From contig NZ_PDCP01000004.1 in NCBI RefSeq assembly GCF_002553505.1, positions 1 through 64,000 on the forward strand: a stretch of 64,000 bases of DNA. Reading direction: 5' to 3'. The notes below the pieces were generated by a model. That model saw only the letters and a program-made list of their open reading frames with translations. It ran no database searches and was not told where the DNA came from. Below, one piece after another: positions 33,344 through 45,113 of this stretch. Positions within the stretch are counted from its first letter, which is position 1. Every line of letters begins with the position of its first letter. The DNA is from Mycolicibacterium agri (GTDB taxonomy: Bacteria > Actinomycetota > Actinomycetes > Mycobacteriales > Mycobacteriaceae). The position numbers were made by a program, and so were the translations under genes.

Positions 33344-33988
33344 CTATTCGGGCACCTTGGCCATCAGGTTGGTCATGACGATGTCGGACACCGACTCCGG
33401 GAACGAGCAGAAAGACACCTCGGCCAGCACCACGTTCTTGATCCGGTAGTCGCGGCCGCATGTGCCCGACGACCGCATGCGCAGCGTGGTCGCGTCGGCG
33501 GTCCACTCGCCGATGAATGTCGGCCCCAATGTTGTTGAGCCGCAGTCATATACGAGGCCGATCAGGTCAGCGAACGCGCGCCGGGCGGTTTCCGGATCGC
33601 GGTACGCGGCGGCCCCTTCCGAGATCAGCCCGCCGTCGGGCGGGTTCTGGAAGGTGGTCTTGTGGAACTCCTCGACCTCGTTGCCGAACGTCTGCGTCTC
33701 GGCGAAGTACCACTGGCACTCCTGCGGCGTGCCGTTCATCAGGTCGCTGACGTCGACCGGGATCTTGCCGTCCATGCTCGGCACGATCGTCAGGTTCTCG
33801 CCCGCGCCGGTGATCGCCTGCATCTGCGCCTGGTCGAGGATCACCGACTCGACATCGACCGGCGATTGGGACTCGTCGTCGATGCCGGGCGGGGCCAGCG
33901 TCGCAGTGCCCGAAACGGTGTGCGCGCATCCGGCGGCCAGCAGCGCGGTGGCGCACCACACCGCCAGTCGGCCGGGCGCAGCGGACAT
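33344..33988 (-). CDS. lpqA: Lipoprotein with PknH-like extracellular sensor domain (LpqA-like)
   Basis: The protein has 214 residues. The N-terminal signal ends in lipobox LLAAGC at about residues 16-21. The mature part has the PknH C-terminal-like fold: PVDVESVILDQAQMQAITG, SDLMNGTPQECQWYFAETQTFG, AFADLIGLVYDCGSTTL, GRDYRIKNVVLAEVSFC, with paired Cys residues. This corresponds to Rv3016 (lpqA) by position. It would be anchored to the outer face of the membrane, ligand unknown. It is convergent with mnmA and divergent from the MetE-like gene. Confidence 0.78.
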   Translation of the reverse strand: MSAAPGRLAVWCATALLAAGCAHTVSGTATLAPPGIDDESQSPVDVESVILDQAQMQAITGAGENLTIVPSMDGKIPVDVSDLMNGTPQECQWYFAETQTFGNEVEEFHKTTFQNPPDGGLISEGAAAYRDPETARRAFADLIGLVYDCGSTTLGPTFIGEWTADATTLRMRSSGTCGRDYRIKNVVLAEVSFCSFPESVSDIVMTNLMAKVPE

Positions 33989-34052
33989 CGGGCCTCCCTT
34001 CTGCGTTGGCAGACTAACTCCTGAGGCGGGTGTGGCGAATAGTGTTGGTCAA

Positions 34053-35069
34053 GTGAGTGACTTCGCCACCGGCACCGGAATCGGATCCTGGCCCGGCACG
34101 TCGGCCCGGGAGGCCGCCGAAATCGTCGTCGGGGAGTTGCACCGGCTGCCGCATCTTGTCGAGCTACCGGCCCGAGGCATCGGCGCCGACCTGATCGGGC
34201 GGGCCGGTGCCCTGCTGGTCGACATCACCATCGACACGGTGCCGCGGGGCTATCGCGTCGGCTCCGGGCGCACCGCCGTGACCCGGCGGGCGGCCAGCCT
34301 GCTCGCCGAGGACCTCGACGCCCTCGAAGAGGCGTGGGAGAAGGCCGGCCTAGGCGGGGGCGACCGTACCGTCAAGGTGCAGGCCCCTGGACCGGTCACG
34401 CTGGCGGCTCAGATCGAGCTCGCCAACGGGCATCGCGCCATCACCGACGCCGGCGCCGTGCGCGATCTGGCGACTTCGCTGGCCGAGGGCGTCGCCGCCC
34501 ATCGCGCGGAAGTGGCGCGGCGGCTGGACTGCCCGGTCGTCGTGCAGTTCGACGAACCCTCGCTGCCCGCGGCGTTGGCCGGCCGGCTCACCGGAGTGAC
34601 GAGCTTGGCGCCCGTGCACCCGGTCGACGAGGCGGTGGCCGCTGGGCTGCTCGACGAGTGCGTGGCCGTCGTCGGCGGCGACGTCGCGCTGCACTGCTGC
34701 GCTGCCGAACTGCCGTGGCCGATGCTGCAGCGCGGCAAGCTGGCCGCGGTCGCGGTCGACATTTCCACCCTCGGCCCAGAGGATTTCGACGGCGTCGGAG
34801 AGTTCGTGGAGTCGGGGCGCACGGTCGCGTTTGGCGTCGTGCCCAGCACGCCGCCCGACCGCAGGCCTTCCGTGGAGGAGGTCGCCAAGGCGGTGGTGGA
34901 GTTCACCGACCGCCTGGGATTCCCGCGCACGGTGCTGCCCGAGCGGATCGGTGTGACGCCGTCGTGCGGGCTGGCCGCGGGGACGCCCCAGTGGGCGCGC
35001 TCGGCCCTCGAGCTCGTCCGGAAGGCCGCCGACGCAATTGCCGATGACCCGGACTCGATCTTGAATTAG
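34053..35069 (+). CDS. MetE-like (cobalamin-independent methionine synthase C-terminal fold) protein, Rv3015c-like
   Basis: The protein has 338 residues and starts at GTG 34053. The barrel matches the MetE catalytic half: FATGTGIGSWPGTSAREAAEIVVGELHRLPHLVELPARG, VKVQAPGPVTLAAQIELA, PVVVQFDEPSLPAAL. Zinc ligands are likely in LHCCAAELPWPML and TPSCGLAAGTPQW (near residue 310). It lacks the N-terminal half of full methionine synthase, so the activity may be different; homologues are annotated as vitamin-B12-independent methionine synthase family proteins. It opens the run toward ligA. Confidence 0.8.
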   Translation: MSDFATGTGIGSWPGTSAREAAEIVVGELHRLPHLVELPARGIGADLIGRAGALLVDITIDTVPRGYRVGSGRTAVTRRAASLLAEDLDALEEAWEKAGLGGGDRTVKVQAPGPVTLAAQIELANGHRAITDAGAVRDLATSLAEGVAAHRAEVARRLDCPVVVQFDEPSLPAALAGRLTGVTSLAPVHPVDEAVAAGLLDECVAVVGGDVALHCCAAELPWPMLQRGKLAAVAVDISTLGPEDFDGVGEFVESGRTVAFGVVPSTPPDRRPSVEEVAKAVVEFTDRLGFPRTVLPERIGVTPSCGLAAGTPQWARSALELVRKAADAIADDPDSILN

Positions 35070-35146
35070 CGTTTGCCGGGCAAAGGTTTGTGCGACAATG
35101 CTTGTTCGAACCGCGGGTCAGTAGCCCGCCATTCGGGAAAGGGATC

Positions 35147-35953
35147 GTGGCGCAGTCGATCGTTCGCTTTGCGGCGGGAGCCGGTGTGATAGCAGCGTCT
35201 CTGTTAATCGCGGGTCCTAACCCCGCGCACGCCGTTGCCGATAAGAACGGTTCGGGTTCGCATTCGAAACACGACAGCCGCAAGAACGGGTCGCACGGTC
35301 ACGACCGCAGCTTCCAGAAGCGCGTCTCCGACTGGGTGAACGACGCTTTCGACGCCGACCGCGGGCGCAAGCCGGGCAAGCCTGACTCGGCCCCGCCGCT
35401 CATGGACCCGGGAACCTCGGGCGGTGACCTCGGCGAGCTGGGCGCGCTCACCGTCGATGCTCCGGTCGCGCTGCGGTCTGCCGCGGCGGCCGTGGTGCCG
35501 GAACCGCCTACGCCGACGGGCATCAACGCCAGCGGCGCCGCGTCGAAGTCGTCGGGCTCCGATTACGCCGGGCCGGCGGTGACGGCGTTCCAGTCACCAC
35601 GCGTGGTCGTCGGCAACGGCCGCACCCCCGGTCAGCGGAGCGCGGCGAGCGGTCCTGCACCCGAGGCGGTCTACACGGCCGACAGCGCGCCCGTACCGGA
35701 GGCGATGCCGGAGGTGCCCGCACCCGAGGCCGTCGAGATCACGATCCCGTCGCTGCCGCCGCCGTTGCCGTCGATCGAAAAGATCCGGCCGGTCGATTTC
35801 GTGATCGGGGAATTCGGCACGGCCAGGGTCGACAAGATGACCGACCCGCTGGCCGGCGCCGCCGGACTGATTCTCATACCGGCGATCGGAGCGCTGCTGG
35901 GCTACCGGCAGGCGCGCGCGGCGCAGTCGGTGCGGGAGTCAACTCGAACGTAG
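35147..35953 (+). CDS. Exported proline-rich protein of unknown function
   Basis: The protein has 268 residues from the GTG at 35147 (ribosome site GGGAAAGGG). A signal peptide ends at NPAHA near residue 31. The mature chain is low-complexity: Ser/His/Asn/Lys-rich (residues 32-65), then Pro/Ala/Ser-rich (to about 200), then VPAPEAVEITIPSLPPPLPSIEKI. A hydrophobic C-terminal segment (LAGAAGLILIPAIGALLGY) could anchor it. I recognise no named domain. It overlaps the convergent ligase gene by 15 bp at its 3' end. It is probably a cell-wall or envelope protein. Confidence 0.7.
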   Translation: MAQSIVRFAAGAGVIAASLLIAGPNPAHAVADKNGSGSHSKHDSRKNGSHGHDRSFQKRVSDWVNDAFDADRGRKPGKPDSAPPLMDPGTSGGDLGELGALTVDAPVALRSAAAAVVPEPPTPTGINASGAASKSSGSDYAGPAVTAFQSPRVVVGNGRTPGQRSAASGPAPEAVYTADSAPVPEAMPEVPAPEAVEITIPSLPPPLPSIEKIRPVDFVIGEFGTARVDKMTDPLAGAAGLILIPAIGALLGYRQARAAQSVRESTRT

Positions 35954-37549
35954 GTCCTTGCGCAGGATCTTGCCCGACGCCGACTTGGGAATCGCGTCGA
36001 TGAAGGCCACCTGACGCACCTTCTTGTACGGCGCGACCTCGCCCGCGACGAATTCGATCACGTCGTCTTCGGTCAGCTCGGCGCCGGATTGCTTGACCAC
36101 GAACGCTTTTGGCACCTCTTCACCGGTCTCGGGGTCGCGGGCGCCGATCACCGCGGCGTCGGCGATCGCGGGATGGGTGAGCAGCACCGCTTCCAATTCC
36201 GCGGGCGGCACCTGGTAGCCCTTGTATTTGATGAGTTCCTTGAGCCGGTCGACGATGTAGACGCAGCCCGACGAGTCGACGCGCGCCAGATCGCCGGTGC
36301 GCAGCCAGCCTTCGTCGTCGATCGTCTCCGCAGTGGCCTTCTCGTTGCCGAGATAACCGGCCATCACATTGGGGCCCTTGAACCACAACTCGCCGGTGTC
36401 GCTGAGACCAGCTGGCGGAACATCGATTTCGTTGCCGGTCTCGGGGTCGACGAGTTTGGACAGTGAGTTGGCCGCCGTCCAGCCGGCCGCGCCGATCGGT
36501 GCGACGGAGCCGGTGAGGCGCTTGCCGCCGTCGAAGGGTGTGCAGTGGCTGACGGGGCTCAGTTCGGTCATGCCGTAGCCCTGCACCACCGGGCAGCCCA
36601 GGCGCTCGGAGACGGCGCGGCCGAGATCCTCGTCGAGCGGTGCCGCGCCGGACAGTATGGCCCGCAACGTCGAGGTGTCGTAGCGGTCCACCAACGGATG
36701 CTTGGCCAGCGCCACCGCCACCGGCGGCGCGATGAACGCCACGGTGATCCTGTGGTTCGCGATGGTGGCGAGCAGCTCCTCCAGGTCGAAGCGGGCCATC
36801 ATGATCAACCGTGCCCGCGCCCGCAGCACCGCGTTGAGGAGCACCGTCATCCCGTAGATGTGGAAGAACGGCAGGAAGGCGATCACCGCGTCGTCGGTCG
36901 TGACGTCTTGGGCCGCGCGGATCTGCGCGACGTTGGCGACCAGGTTGCGGTGAGTGAGCATGACGCCCTTCGGGTTGCCCGTCGTGCCGGAGCTGTAGGG
37001 CAGCACGGCCAGATGACTCGCCGGGTCGAACTCGACCTGCCGGGCCGCCGCGCCGGCGCCGAGGAGGTCGGCGGCGTTCGGGTGGCCGTCGGTGGCTGCC
37101 CCCGGCCCGTCCAGCACGACCAGCCGGTCGTCGGTCAAACCGACCGAGGCGGCCGCCTCTTGCGCCTGGGGCAGCAACGCGCTGACGGTGATCAGCATCG
37201 CGGCCTTGGCGTCGGTCAGCTGCTTGACGATGTCTTTCGCGGTGAACAGCACGTTGATCGTCGTCGCGGTCGCGCCTGCGCGCAGGATGCCGTGGAACGC
37301 GATGGCGAACGCCGACGAGTTCGGTGCCAGCAGGCCGACCACATCGCCGGGGGCGATGCCGCGATCGGCCAGCGCGCCGGCGAAGGCGTTGATGCGCGCA
37401 ATCATCTCGCGGTAGCTCGTCGCGTCGCCCGAGGCGGCGTCGATGAGCGCGGTTCGGTCGGCGTCAGCCGCGTCGAGGTCGCCGAAGAGATAGTCGTGCA
37501 CGCTGGCGGTCGGGATCTCGACATCGGGGTAGGGGCTCGCGAACGGCAT
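35939..37549 (-). CDS. 4-coumarate--CoA ligase-family AMP-forming acyl-CoA synthetase
   Basis: The protein has 536 residues. Adenylate-forming motifs: AVLPYSSGTTGNPKGVMLTHRN (P-loop, about residue 185), QGYGMTELSPVSHCTP (about 330), GWLRTGDLARVDSSG and the hinge YKGYQVPPAELEAVLLTHPAIADAAVIG. The C-terminal catalytic Lys lies in PKSASGKILRKDL. The general architecture matches 4-coumarate:CoA ligase and plant-type FadD enzymes, with an aromatic or medium-chain acid as likely substrate. It is a single gene between an exported protein and a YjbR protein; the acid it activates is unknown. Confidence 0.88.
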   Translation of the reverse strand: MPFASPYPDVEIPTASVHDYLFGDLDAADADRTALIDAASGDATSYREMIARINAFAGALADRGIAPGDVVGLLAPNSSAFAIAFHGILRAGATATTINVLFTAKDIVKQLTDAKAAMLITVSALLPQAQEAAASVGLTDDRLVVLDGPGAATDGHPNAADLLGAGAAARQVEFDPASHLAVLPYSSGTTGNPKGVMLTHRNLVANVAQIRAAQDVTTDDAVIAFLPFFHIYGMTVLLNAVLRARARLIMMARFDLEELLATIANHRITVAFIAPPVAVALAKHPLVDRYDTSTLRAILSGAAPLDEDLGRAVSERLGCPVVQGYGMTELSPVSHCTPFDGGKRLTGSVAPIGAAGWTAANSLSKLVDPETGNEIDVPPAGLSDTGELWFKGPNVMAGYLGNEKATAETIDDEGWLRTGDLARVDSSGCVYIVDRLKELIKYKGYQVPPAELEAVLLTHPAIADAAVIGARDPETGEEVPKAFVVKQSGAELTEDDVIEFVAGEVAPYKKVRQVAFIDAIPKSASGKILRKDLRSS

Positions 37550-37649
37550 GACTCGATCGAACCATGACCCGCTTGTGCATCCGGCGACGGAATCCCGTTG
37601 CGAAGCGTCGCCGAATGCACAAATGGCGGAGAGGCAGTGGAGCTGAACC

Positions 37650-38054
37650 TCAGGGTTGGTCGAGTTGGCGGATCAGTTTCTTGGGCGCGACCATGCGGAA
37701 CGAGGCGTCGATCAGCTCCTCGACTTCGGTCCAGTCGATCTTCTTCGTCGCGGTCAGGTCGAGGCCCAGCCAGCCGAACGGGCCCAGGTAAGCGGGGAAA
37801 AAGAAGCGGCTGTCTTGTTCGAGCGCTCTGCGGTCGCTTTCGTCGACCTTGACCAGGACCGCCTGCGGGTACTGGACGTATTCGCCTTTCGCCTCGCCCT
37901 TCATGCTGCCGCCGTAGATGACGAACATCTTCGGCGCGCAGAACACCGGCCTGCCCCACGACACCTTTTCGAACGCCTCGGGAAAGCTCAACGCCCGCTT
38001 GCGGACCTGGGCCAGCAGGGGGTCGTCGTCGCGGAACATGATCGGGTGCGGCAT
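37650..38054 (-). CDS. MmcQ/YjbR family protein
   Basis: The protein has 134 residues: RDDDPLLAQVRKRALSFPEAFEKVSWGRPVFCAPKMFVIYGG, then VLVKVDESDRRALEQDSRFFFPAYLGPFGWLGLDL, then EELIDASFRMVAPKKLIRQLDQP. This is the double-wing YjbR/MmcQ fold, named DNA-binding but biochemically undefined. It begins at an ATG and lies 18 bp downstream of the ArsR-SRPBCC gene on the same strand, so the two may share a transcript. Confidence 0.85.
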   Translation of the reverse strand: MPHPIMFRDDDPLLAQVRKRALSFPEAFEKVSWGRPVFCAPKMFVIYGGSMKGEAKGEYVQYPQAVLVKVDESDRRALEQDSRFFFPAYLGPFGWLGLDLTATKKIDWTEVEELIDASFRMVAPKKLIRQLDQP

Positions 38055-38071
38055 GGCGCAAACCTACTTCG

Positions 38072-38944
38072 TCACCGCGACATCTGTCGGGCCCGCAAGT
38101 CCGCGTGCATCTCCCATGGCGCCTGAGGCAGCACGCGCCCGGTTTCCAGCAGCGACTTCAGGTTTGACACGACCGCGGCCCACCCGGCCGACGCCGCCTC
38201 GTAGTCCTCGGCGTTCGGAATCGCCTCATGGGTCACCGTCAACCGGACGATGTCGTGGTGCTGTTCGATGTCGAATGCCACGACCGACGGCGACGTGTCG
38301 TCGGGCGCGCCGAATGTCATCACCAGCCGACGCGGGGGAGTCGCCTCGAGCACCTCGCCGGCGCCGTCGGCGATGCCGGACCCGTCGGTGCGCACGTGCT
38401 CCCAGCGCGATCCGGGCCGCCAGTCCGACACATTGCTGTGGCCCCAGTACTGGGCGGTGAGATCCGCGTCGGTCAGCGCCTCCCAGACCTTCTCGGGGGT
38501 GCTGTGGATGTAAGTGACATACACAAACGTCGGCTTGCCCTCGGTCTCGGTCATTTCGTCGGTCATCTCGGACTCCTCTGCTCTTTGCTTCACCGCGTGC
38601 AGTGCCTCAAGCCGCGACATTTCGAACGCGCTGATCCAGCGATGCGCAATTTCGTTGAGCGGGACAGGGTTCAGGTAGTGCAGCTTGAGCCGTCCCCGCC
38701 GTACGGTGCTGATGAGATTGGCCGACTCGAGAACCGACAGGTGCTGGCTCACCGACTGCCGCGCCATTTCCAGGTACTCGCACAGTTGGCCGAGCGTCTG
38801 GCCGTTGTCCTGGCGCAACCGATCCAACAGCAGCCGGCGTCCCGGGTCTGCCAGCGCCTTGAAGACCTTGTCCATCTCGGCGTCCACCCGGCCGTCCTTC
38901 TGGACGCCTTGGTCATCCATTTCGACGCCTTGGTCATCGGGCAC
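38072..38944 (-). CDS. ArsR winged-helix / SRPBCC (AHSA1-like) fusion regulator
   Basis: The protein has up to 290 residues. An ArsR helix-turn-helix (about 25-105) contains VFKALADPGRRLLLDRLRQDNGQTLGQLCEYLEMARQSVSQHLSVLESANLISTVRRGRLKLHYL. An AHSA1/SRPBCC ligand-binding domain (about 140-275) contains IHSTPEKVWEALTDADLTAQYWGHSNVSDWRPGSRWEHVR. The two are usually separate neighbouring genes; here they form one chain. The start may be the ATG at 38944 or a Met about 23 codons later that begins the helix-turn-helix. The first residues repeat DDQGV, from a duplicated CGCCTTGGTCATC stretch on the plus strand. A 28-bp palindrome lies 6 bp upstream of the first start, so autoregulation is likely. 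Confidence 0.82.
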   Translation of the reverse strand: MPDDQGVEMDDQGVQKDGRVDAEMDKVFKALADPGRRLLLDRLRQDNGQTLGQLCEYLEMARQSVSQHLSVLESANLISTVRRGRLKLHYLNPVPLNEIAHRWISAFEMSRLEALHAVKQRAEESEMTDEMTETEGKPTFVYVTYIHSTPEKVWEALTDADLTAQYWGHSNVSDWRPGSRWEHVRTDGSGIADGAGEVLEATPPRRLVMTFGAPDDTSPSVVAFDIEQHHDIVRLTVTHEAIPNAEDYEAASAGWAAVVSNLKSLLETGRVLPQAPWEMHADLRARQMSR

Positions 38945-38949
38945 CGGCC

Positions 38950-38977
38950 CATTATGCAGGTAGTTACCTGCATAATG
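38950..38977. promoter_or_regulatory. Operator of the ArsR-SRPBCC gene: 28-bp palindrome
   Basis: CATTATGCAGGTA (38950-38962) and TACCTGCATAATG (38965-38977) are exact reverse complements around a GT centre. It is 6 bp upstream of the ATG at 38944. Its length and perfect symmetry are typical of an operator bound by a dimeric ArsR-type regulator, most likely the gene's own product. It stands between this gene and ligA on the opposite strand. Confidence 0.7.
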
Positions 38978-39034
38978 TCAAAGGCGCAGGTAGCGCCGGG
39001 TGCGTCTGGTATCGATGTCGGCGGACTCGGCTAG

Positions 39035-41170
<2,136 letters not shown>

Positions 41171-41242
41171 TCCGCTGCGGCGTTTGTCACCTCCCCCGGC
41201 AGGGAATGCGTTCGAGCGAACCGACATGAGGGAGTGACAACG

Positions 41243-41497
41243 ATGGCGATCTGCGCGCAATGCGGCAACGACTACGACAAGGCCTTCACCGTGACGTGGC
41301 CCGACGGGCGCAGCGAAACGTTCGACAGCGTCGAATGCGCGGCGGCGCAACTGGCGCCCGAGTGCGCGCACTGCGGATGTCGGGTCCTTGGCCACGGCAT
41401 CGAGACCGACGAGGGCATCTTCTGCTGTGCGCACTGCGCCAGGAAGGACTCCAACGCCGACGTCAACGACCGCTATCCGGTGCCCGCCGGCGCCTGA
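41243..41497 (+). CDS. Small Cys-rich protein with metallothionein-like C-terminal half
   Basis: The protein has 84 residues with ten Cys residues. The N-terminal CAQCGNDYDKAFTVTWPDG and CAAAQLAPEC resemble a zinc-binding TRASH/MYM-type finger. The C-terminal CAHCGCRVLGHGIETDEGIFCCAHCARKD resembles the prokaryotic metallothionein core, with CxHCxC and FCCxxC clusters and interspersed His. The ATG at 41243 follows GGGAG with good spacing; a GTG nine bases upstream is possible. It should bind zinc or copper. It lies directly after ligA but there is no evidence of shared function. Confidence 0.7.
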   Translation: MAICAQCGNDYDKAFTVTWPDGRSETFDSVECAAAQLAPECAHCGCRVLGHGIETDEGIFCCAHCARKDSNADVNDRYPVPAGA

Positions 41498-41507
41498 TCC
41501 GCGTGCC

Positions 41508-42167
41508 TCACCGAAGGATTGTCGCGACGATTCCCGCGAGGTAGCCGAGCCGAGCGACCTCGGAGGGGCGGAACTTGGGGCCGCCGGGTCGGCCCAACAC
41601 CACCGCGGTGTGGTTGCCGCCAAGCGGTGCGGCGGCCAGCGTGGTGTCCATGTCCCGCCACACCTGCGGGACCCAGTCGCCGTCGGCGTCGAGCGCTTTG
41701 GCCCGGTCGATCGGCAACCACGGGACCGTCTTCAGGTGGGTCTCTGGGGCGCCGTGGCTGCCGACGACGCGTTCGATGCCGGACTCGATGAGCCGCACCA
41801 CAGTGCACCACCCGACCCGCAGGACGTGAGGCGCCTCGTCGGCAAGCACCTGAAGTTTGGCGTGGCGGCTCGGCGCCGCGGCGATGTGGTCGACGAGTTC
41901 GAGTTCGCGATGTGCCTCCAGGAGCCCGGTGTGCGGCCGAATGCTGTCCACCTGAACGCCTTTGAGGTTTTCGGCGGCGGTGATCAACGTGTCGGGCATC
42001 GCGCCGGTCGGCAGCTCCACGACGAGGTCATCGATCGCATAACCGGATCCGCGTTCGACGACGTCGAGCGACAGGATGTCGGCTCCCACCGAGCCGAGGG
42101 CCACCGCCACGGAACCGAGGCTGCCCGGTCGATCCTCCAGCTGGATCCGCAGCAGATACGAAGGCAC
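41508..42167 (-). CDS. ACT-domain protein (Rv3013-like)
   Basis: The protein has about 219 residues. An N-terminal ACT domain ([51 protein letters not shown]) is followed by a second conserved domain ([22 protein letters not shown] ... [48 protein letters not shown]). It matches Rv3013. The GTG at 42167 begins PSYLLRI, the point where homologues start; an in-frame ATG at 42203 would add 12 residues. It may sense an amino acid. It is divergent from gatC. Confidence 0.75.
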   Translation of the reverse strand: MPSYLLRIQLEDRPGSLGSVAVALGSVGADILSLDVVERGSGYAIDDLVVELPTGAMPDTLITAAENLKGVQVDSIRPHTGLLEAHRELELVDHIAAAPSRHAKLQVLADEAPHVLRVGWCTVVRLIESGIERVVGSHGAPETHLKTVPWLPIDRAKALDADGDWVPQVWRDMDTTLAAAPLGGNHTAVVLGRPGGPKFRPSEVARLGYLAGIVATILR

Positions 42168-42235
42168 GCGCAACACTGTTGCACAGGGGTACGGGCTCGG
42201 CATGCCGGGCGGTGGCCCGACTAGGCTTCGGAGTC

Positions 42236-42535
42236 GTGTCGCAGATCTCCCGAGACGAGGTTGCCCACCTCGCGCGCCTGGCCCGGCTGGCCCTGACCGA
42301 TGAGGAGTTGGACAGCTACGCAAGCCAGCTGGACGCCATTCTCGAGCACGTCAGCCGCATCCAGGCCGTCGACGTGACGGGCATCGAAGCCACCGACAAT
42401 CCGCTCACCTCCGTCAACGTCACGCGTCCCGACACCGTCGAGCCAGGGTTGTCGCAGCGGGAGGCGCTTTCGCAGGCCCCCGCGTCGGCCGAGGGTCGGT
42501 TCGCGGTTCCGCGGATCCTGGGAGAGCCGGAATGA
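42236..42535 (+). CDS. gatC: Asp/Glu-tRNA amidotransferase subunit C
   Basis: The protein has 99 residues and starts at GTG 42236. It shows the GatC pattern: [55 protein letters not shown] followed by [23 protein letters not shown] and [10 protein letters not shown]. It stabilises GatA in the GatCAB complex that amidates mischarged Asp-tRNA(Asn) and Glu-tRNA(Gln). It overlaps gatA by 4 bp. Confidence 0.92.
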   Translation: MSQISRDEVAHLARLARLALTDEELDSYASQLDAILEHVSRIQAVDVTGIEATDNPLTSVNVTRPDTVEPGLSQREALSQAPASAEGRFAVPRILGEPE

Positions 42536-44025
42536 CGGGCAACGACGACATCACCCGGATGGACGCGGCCACGCTGGCCGCCAAGATCGCCGGCAGGGAG
42601 CTGTCGTCGACCGAGGTCACCCAGGCGTGCCTGGATCGCATCGCCGAAACCGACGGCCAGTACCAGGCGTTTCTGCATGTCGCAGAGGAGCAGGCGCTGG
42701 CAGCGGCGGCCGCCGTGGACGCCGCCGTCGCCGCCGACGAGCATCTGCCGTCGCCGCTGGCCGGGGTGCCGATAGCGCTCAAAGACGTCTTCACCACCAC
42801 GGACATGCCGACCACGTGTGGGTCGAAGATCCTCGAGGGCTGGATGTCGCCCTACGACGCGACGGTCACGCTTCGGCTGCGCGCCGCGGGCATACCGATC
42901 CTGGGCAAGACGAACATGGACGAGTTCGCGATGGGCTCGTCGACGGAGAACTCCGCATACGGCCCGACCCGTAACCCGTGGGATGTCGACCGGGTGCCTG
43001 GCGGCTCCGGCGGCGGTAGCGCGGCCGCGCTGGCCGCGTTCCAGGCGCCGCTGGCGATCGGGACGGACACCGGCGGGTCGATTCGCCAGCCCGCCGCGCT
43101 GACCGCGACCGTCGGCGCCAAACCGACCTACGGCACCGTTTCGCGGTACGGCCTGGTCGCCTGTGCCTCCTCGCTGGACCAGGGCGGGCCGTGCGCCAGG
43201 AGGGTGCTCGACACCGCGTTGCTGCACCAGGTCATCGCCGGGCACGACCCGATGGACTCCACCTCGATCGACGCCGAGGTGCCCGATGTGGTCGCCGCGG
43301 CCAGGGCCGGCGCCTCCGGCGACCTGCGCGGCGTCAAGATCGGCGTCGTGCGGCAGTTGCAGCAGGGCGAGGGCTACCAGGACGGGGTGCTGGCGTCGTT
43401 CCGTGCGGCCGTCGACAAGCTGGCCGAACTGGGCGCCGAGATCAGCGAGGTGGACTGCCCGCACTTCGACTACTCGCTGCCCGCCTACTACCTGATCCTG
43501 CCGTCCGAGGTGTCATCCAACCTGGCCCGCTTCGACGGCATGCGGTACGGACTTCGGGTCGGCGACGACGGCACACGCAGCGCCGAGGAAGTGATGGCGT
43601 TGACTCGTGAGGCCGGGCTCGGTCCAGAAGTCAAGCGCCGCATCATGATTGGCACCTACGCGCTGTCGGCGGGCTACTACGACGCGTATTACAACCGGGC
43701 GCAGAAGGTGCGTACCTTGATCGCCCGCGATCTCGACGAGGCCTACCAGAAGGTGGACGTGTTGGTGTCGCCCACGACGCCGGCGACGGCGTTCCCGCTC
43801 GGTGAGAAGGTCGACGACCCGCTGGCGATGTATCTGTTCGATCTGTGCACGCTGCCGCTGAACCTCGCCGGGCACTGCGGCATCTCGGTGCCGTCGGGTC
43901 TGTCACCCGATGACAATCTTCCGGTCGGGCTGCAGATCATGGCGCCCGCGTTGGCCGACGACCGGATTTATCGGGTCGGCGCGGCATACGAGACCGCGCG
44001 GGGTCCGCTGCCAACGGCTGTGTGA
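42532..44025 (+). CDS. gatA: Asp/Glu-tRNA amidotransferase subunit A
   Basis: The protein has 497 residues. The amidase-signature triad is Lys84 ([10 protein letters not shown]), cis-Ser159 ([15 protein letters not shown]) and nucleophile Ser183 ([13 protein letters not shown]). The C-terminal part ([47 protein letters not shown]) is characteristic of true GatA. It supplies ammonia from glutamine to GatB. It is followed by pfkA; gatB is separated from it by pfkA and an inserted three-gene group, as in M. tuberculosis except for the insertion. Confidence 0.95.
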   Translation: MTGNDDITRMDAATLAAKIAGRELSSTEVTQACLDRIAETDGQYQAFLHVAEEQALAAAAAVDAAVAADEHLPSPLAGVPIALKDVFTTTDMPTTCGSKILEGWMSPYDATVTLRLRAAGIPILGKTNMDEFAMGSSTENSAYGPTRNPWDVDRVPGGSGGGSAAALAAFQAPLAIGTDTGGSIRQPAALTATVGAKPTYGTVSRYGLVACASSLDQGGPCARRVLDTALLHQVIAGHDPMDSTSIDAEVPDVVAAARAGASGDLRGVKIGVVRQLQQGEGYQDGVLASFRAAVDKLAELGAEISEVDCPHFDYSLPAYYLILPSEVSSNLARFDGMRYGLRVGDDGTRSAEEVMALTREAGLGPEVKRRIMIGTYALSAGYYDAYYNRAQKVRTLIARDLDEAYQKVDVLVSPTTPATAFPLGEKVDDPLAMYLFDLCTLPLNLAGHCGISVPSGLSPDDNLPVGLQIMAPALADDRIYRVGAAYETARGPLPTAV

Positions 44026-44081
44026 ATTCGCCGAGCAGCGGGCAAGATTAGAGCTGCGTGACGAGGAGCAGGAGAGGGCAG

Positions 44082-45113
44082 ATGCGAATCGGAGTTCTCA
44101 CCGGCGGCGGTGACTGTCCCGGGCTGAACGCGGTGATTCGGGCGGTGGTCCGCACCTGCGACGTGCGGTACGGCTCGTCGGTCGTCGGGTTCTTGGACGG
44201 CTGGCGCGGTCTGCTGGAGGACCGTCGCATCCAGCTGCGCAACGACGACCGCAACGACCGGCTGCTGGCCAAGGGCGGCACCATCTTGGGCACCGCCCGG
44301 GTGCACCCCGACAAGCTGCGGGCCGGGCTCGATCAGATCAAGCAGACGTTGGACGACAACGGCATCGACGTCCTCATCCCGATCGGCGGCGAGGGCACGC
44401 TGACGGCTGCGCACTGGCTGTCAGAGGAGAACGTGCCGGTGGTCGGCGTGCCGAAGACCATCGACAACGACATCGACTGCACCGACGTGACGTTCGGCCA
44501 CGACACGGCATTGGGTGTGGCCAGCGAGGCCATCGACCGGCTGCACAGCACCGCGGAATCCCATCAGCGGGTGATGCTCGTCGAGGTGATGGGCAGGCAC
44601 GCCGGATGGATCGCGTTGAACGCAGGCCTGGCGTCGGGCGCGCACATGACGCTGATCCCCGAGCAGCCGTTCGACGTCGAAGAAGTGTGCCGGCTGATCA
44701 AGAATCGTTTCGTGCGCGGCGACTCGCACTTCATCTGCGTGGTGGCCGAAGGGGCCAAGCCCGCCGAGGGGTCAATGAAGTTGCGCGAAGGCGGAATTGA
44801 CGAATTCGGCCACGAACGCTTCACCGGCGTCGCCCAGCAGTTGGCCGTCGAGGTCGAGAAGCGGATCAACAAAGAGGTCCGGGTCACGGTGCTCGGCCAC
44901 GTTCAGCGCGGCGGCACGCCGACACCGTTCGACCGCGTGCTGGCCACCCGGTTCGGCGTCAACGCCGCCGACGCCGCCCATGCCGGTGAGTACGGAATGA
45001 TGGTGGCCCTGCGCGGCCAGGAGATCGGCCGCGTTCCTTTGGCCGACGCCGTGCGCCAGTTGAAGCTGGTGCCGCAGAGCCGCTACGACGACGCGGCGGA
45101 GTTCTTCGGTTAA
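44082..45113 (+). CDS. pfkA: ATP-dependent 6-phosphofructokinase PfkA
   Basis: The protein has 343 residues. The ATP site is at the N-terminus ([20 protein letters not shown]), and IGGEGTL carries the ATP-type Gly. PKTIDNDI and [17 protein letters not shown] are the fructose 6-phosphate site; the EVGRHAG and [11 protein letters not shown] stretches are also standard. The start at the ATG at 44082 follows GGAGAGGG. It is glycolytic. Its 3' end overlaps the convergent DoxX gene by a few bases. Confidence 0.93.
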   Translation: MRIGVLTGGGDCPGLNAVIRAVVRTCDVRYGSSVVGFLDGWRGLLEDRRIQLRNDDRNDRLLAKGGTILGTARVHPDKLRAGLDQIKQTLDDNGIDVLIPIGGEGTLTAAHWLSEENVPVVGVPKTIDNDIDCTDVTFGHDTALGVASEAIDRLHSTAESHQRVMLVEVMGRHAGWIALNAGLASGAHMTLIPEQPFDVEEVCRLIKNRFVRGDSHFICVVAEGAKPAEGSMKLREGGIDEFGHERFTGVAQQLAVEVEKRINKEVRVTVLGHVQRGGTPTPFDRVLATRFGVNAADAAHAGEYGMMVALRGQEIGRVPLADAVRQLKLVPQSRYDDAAEFFG

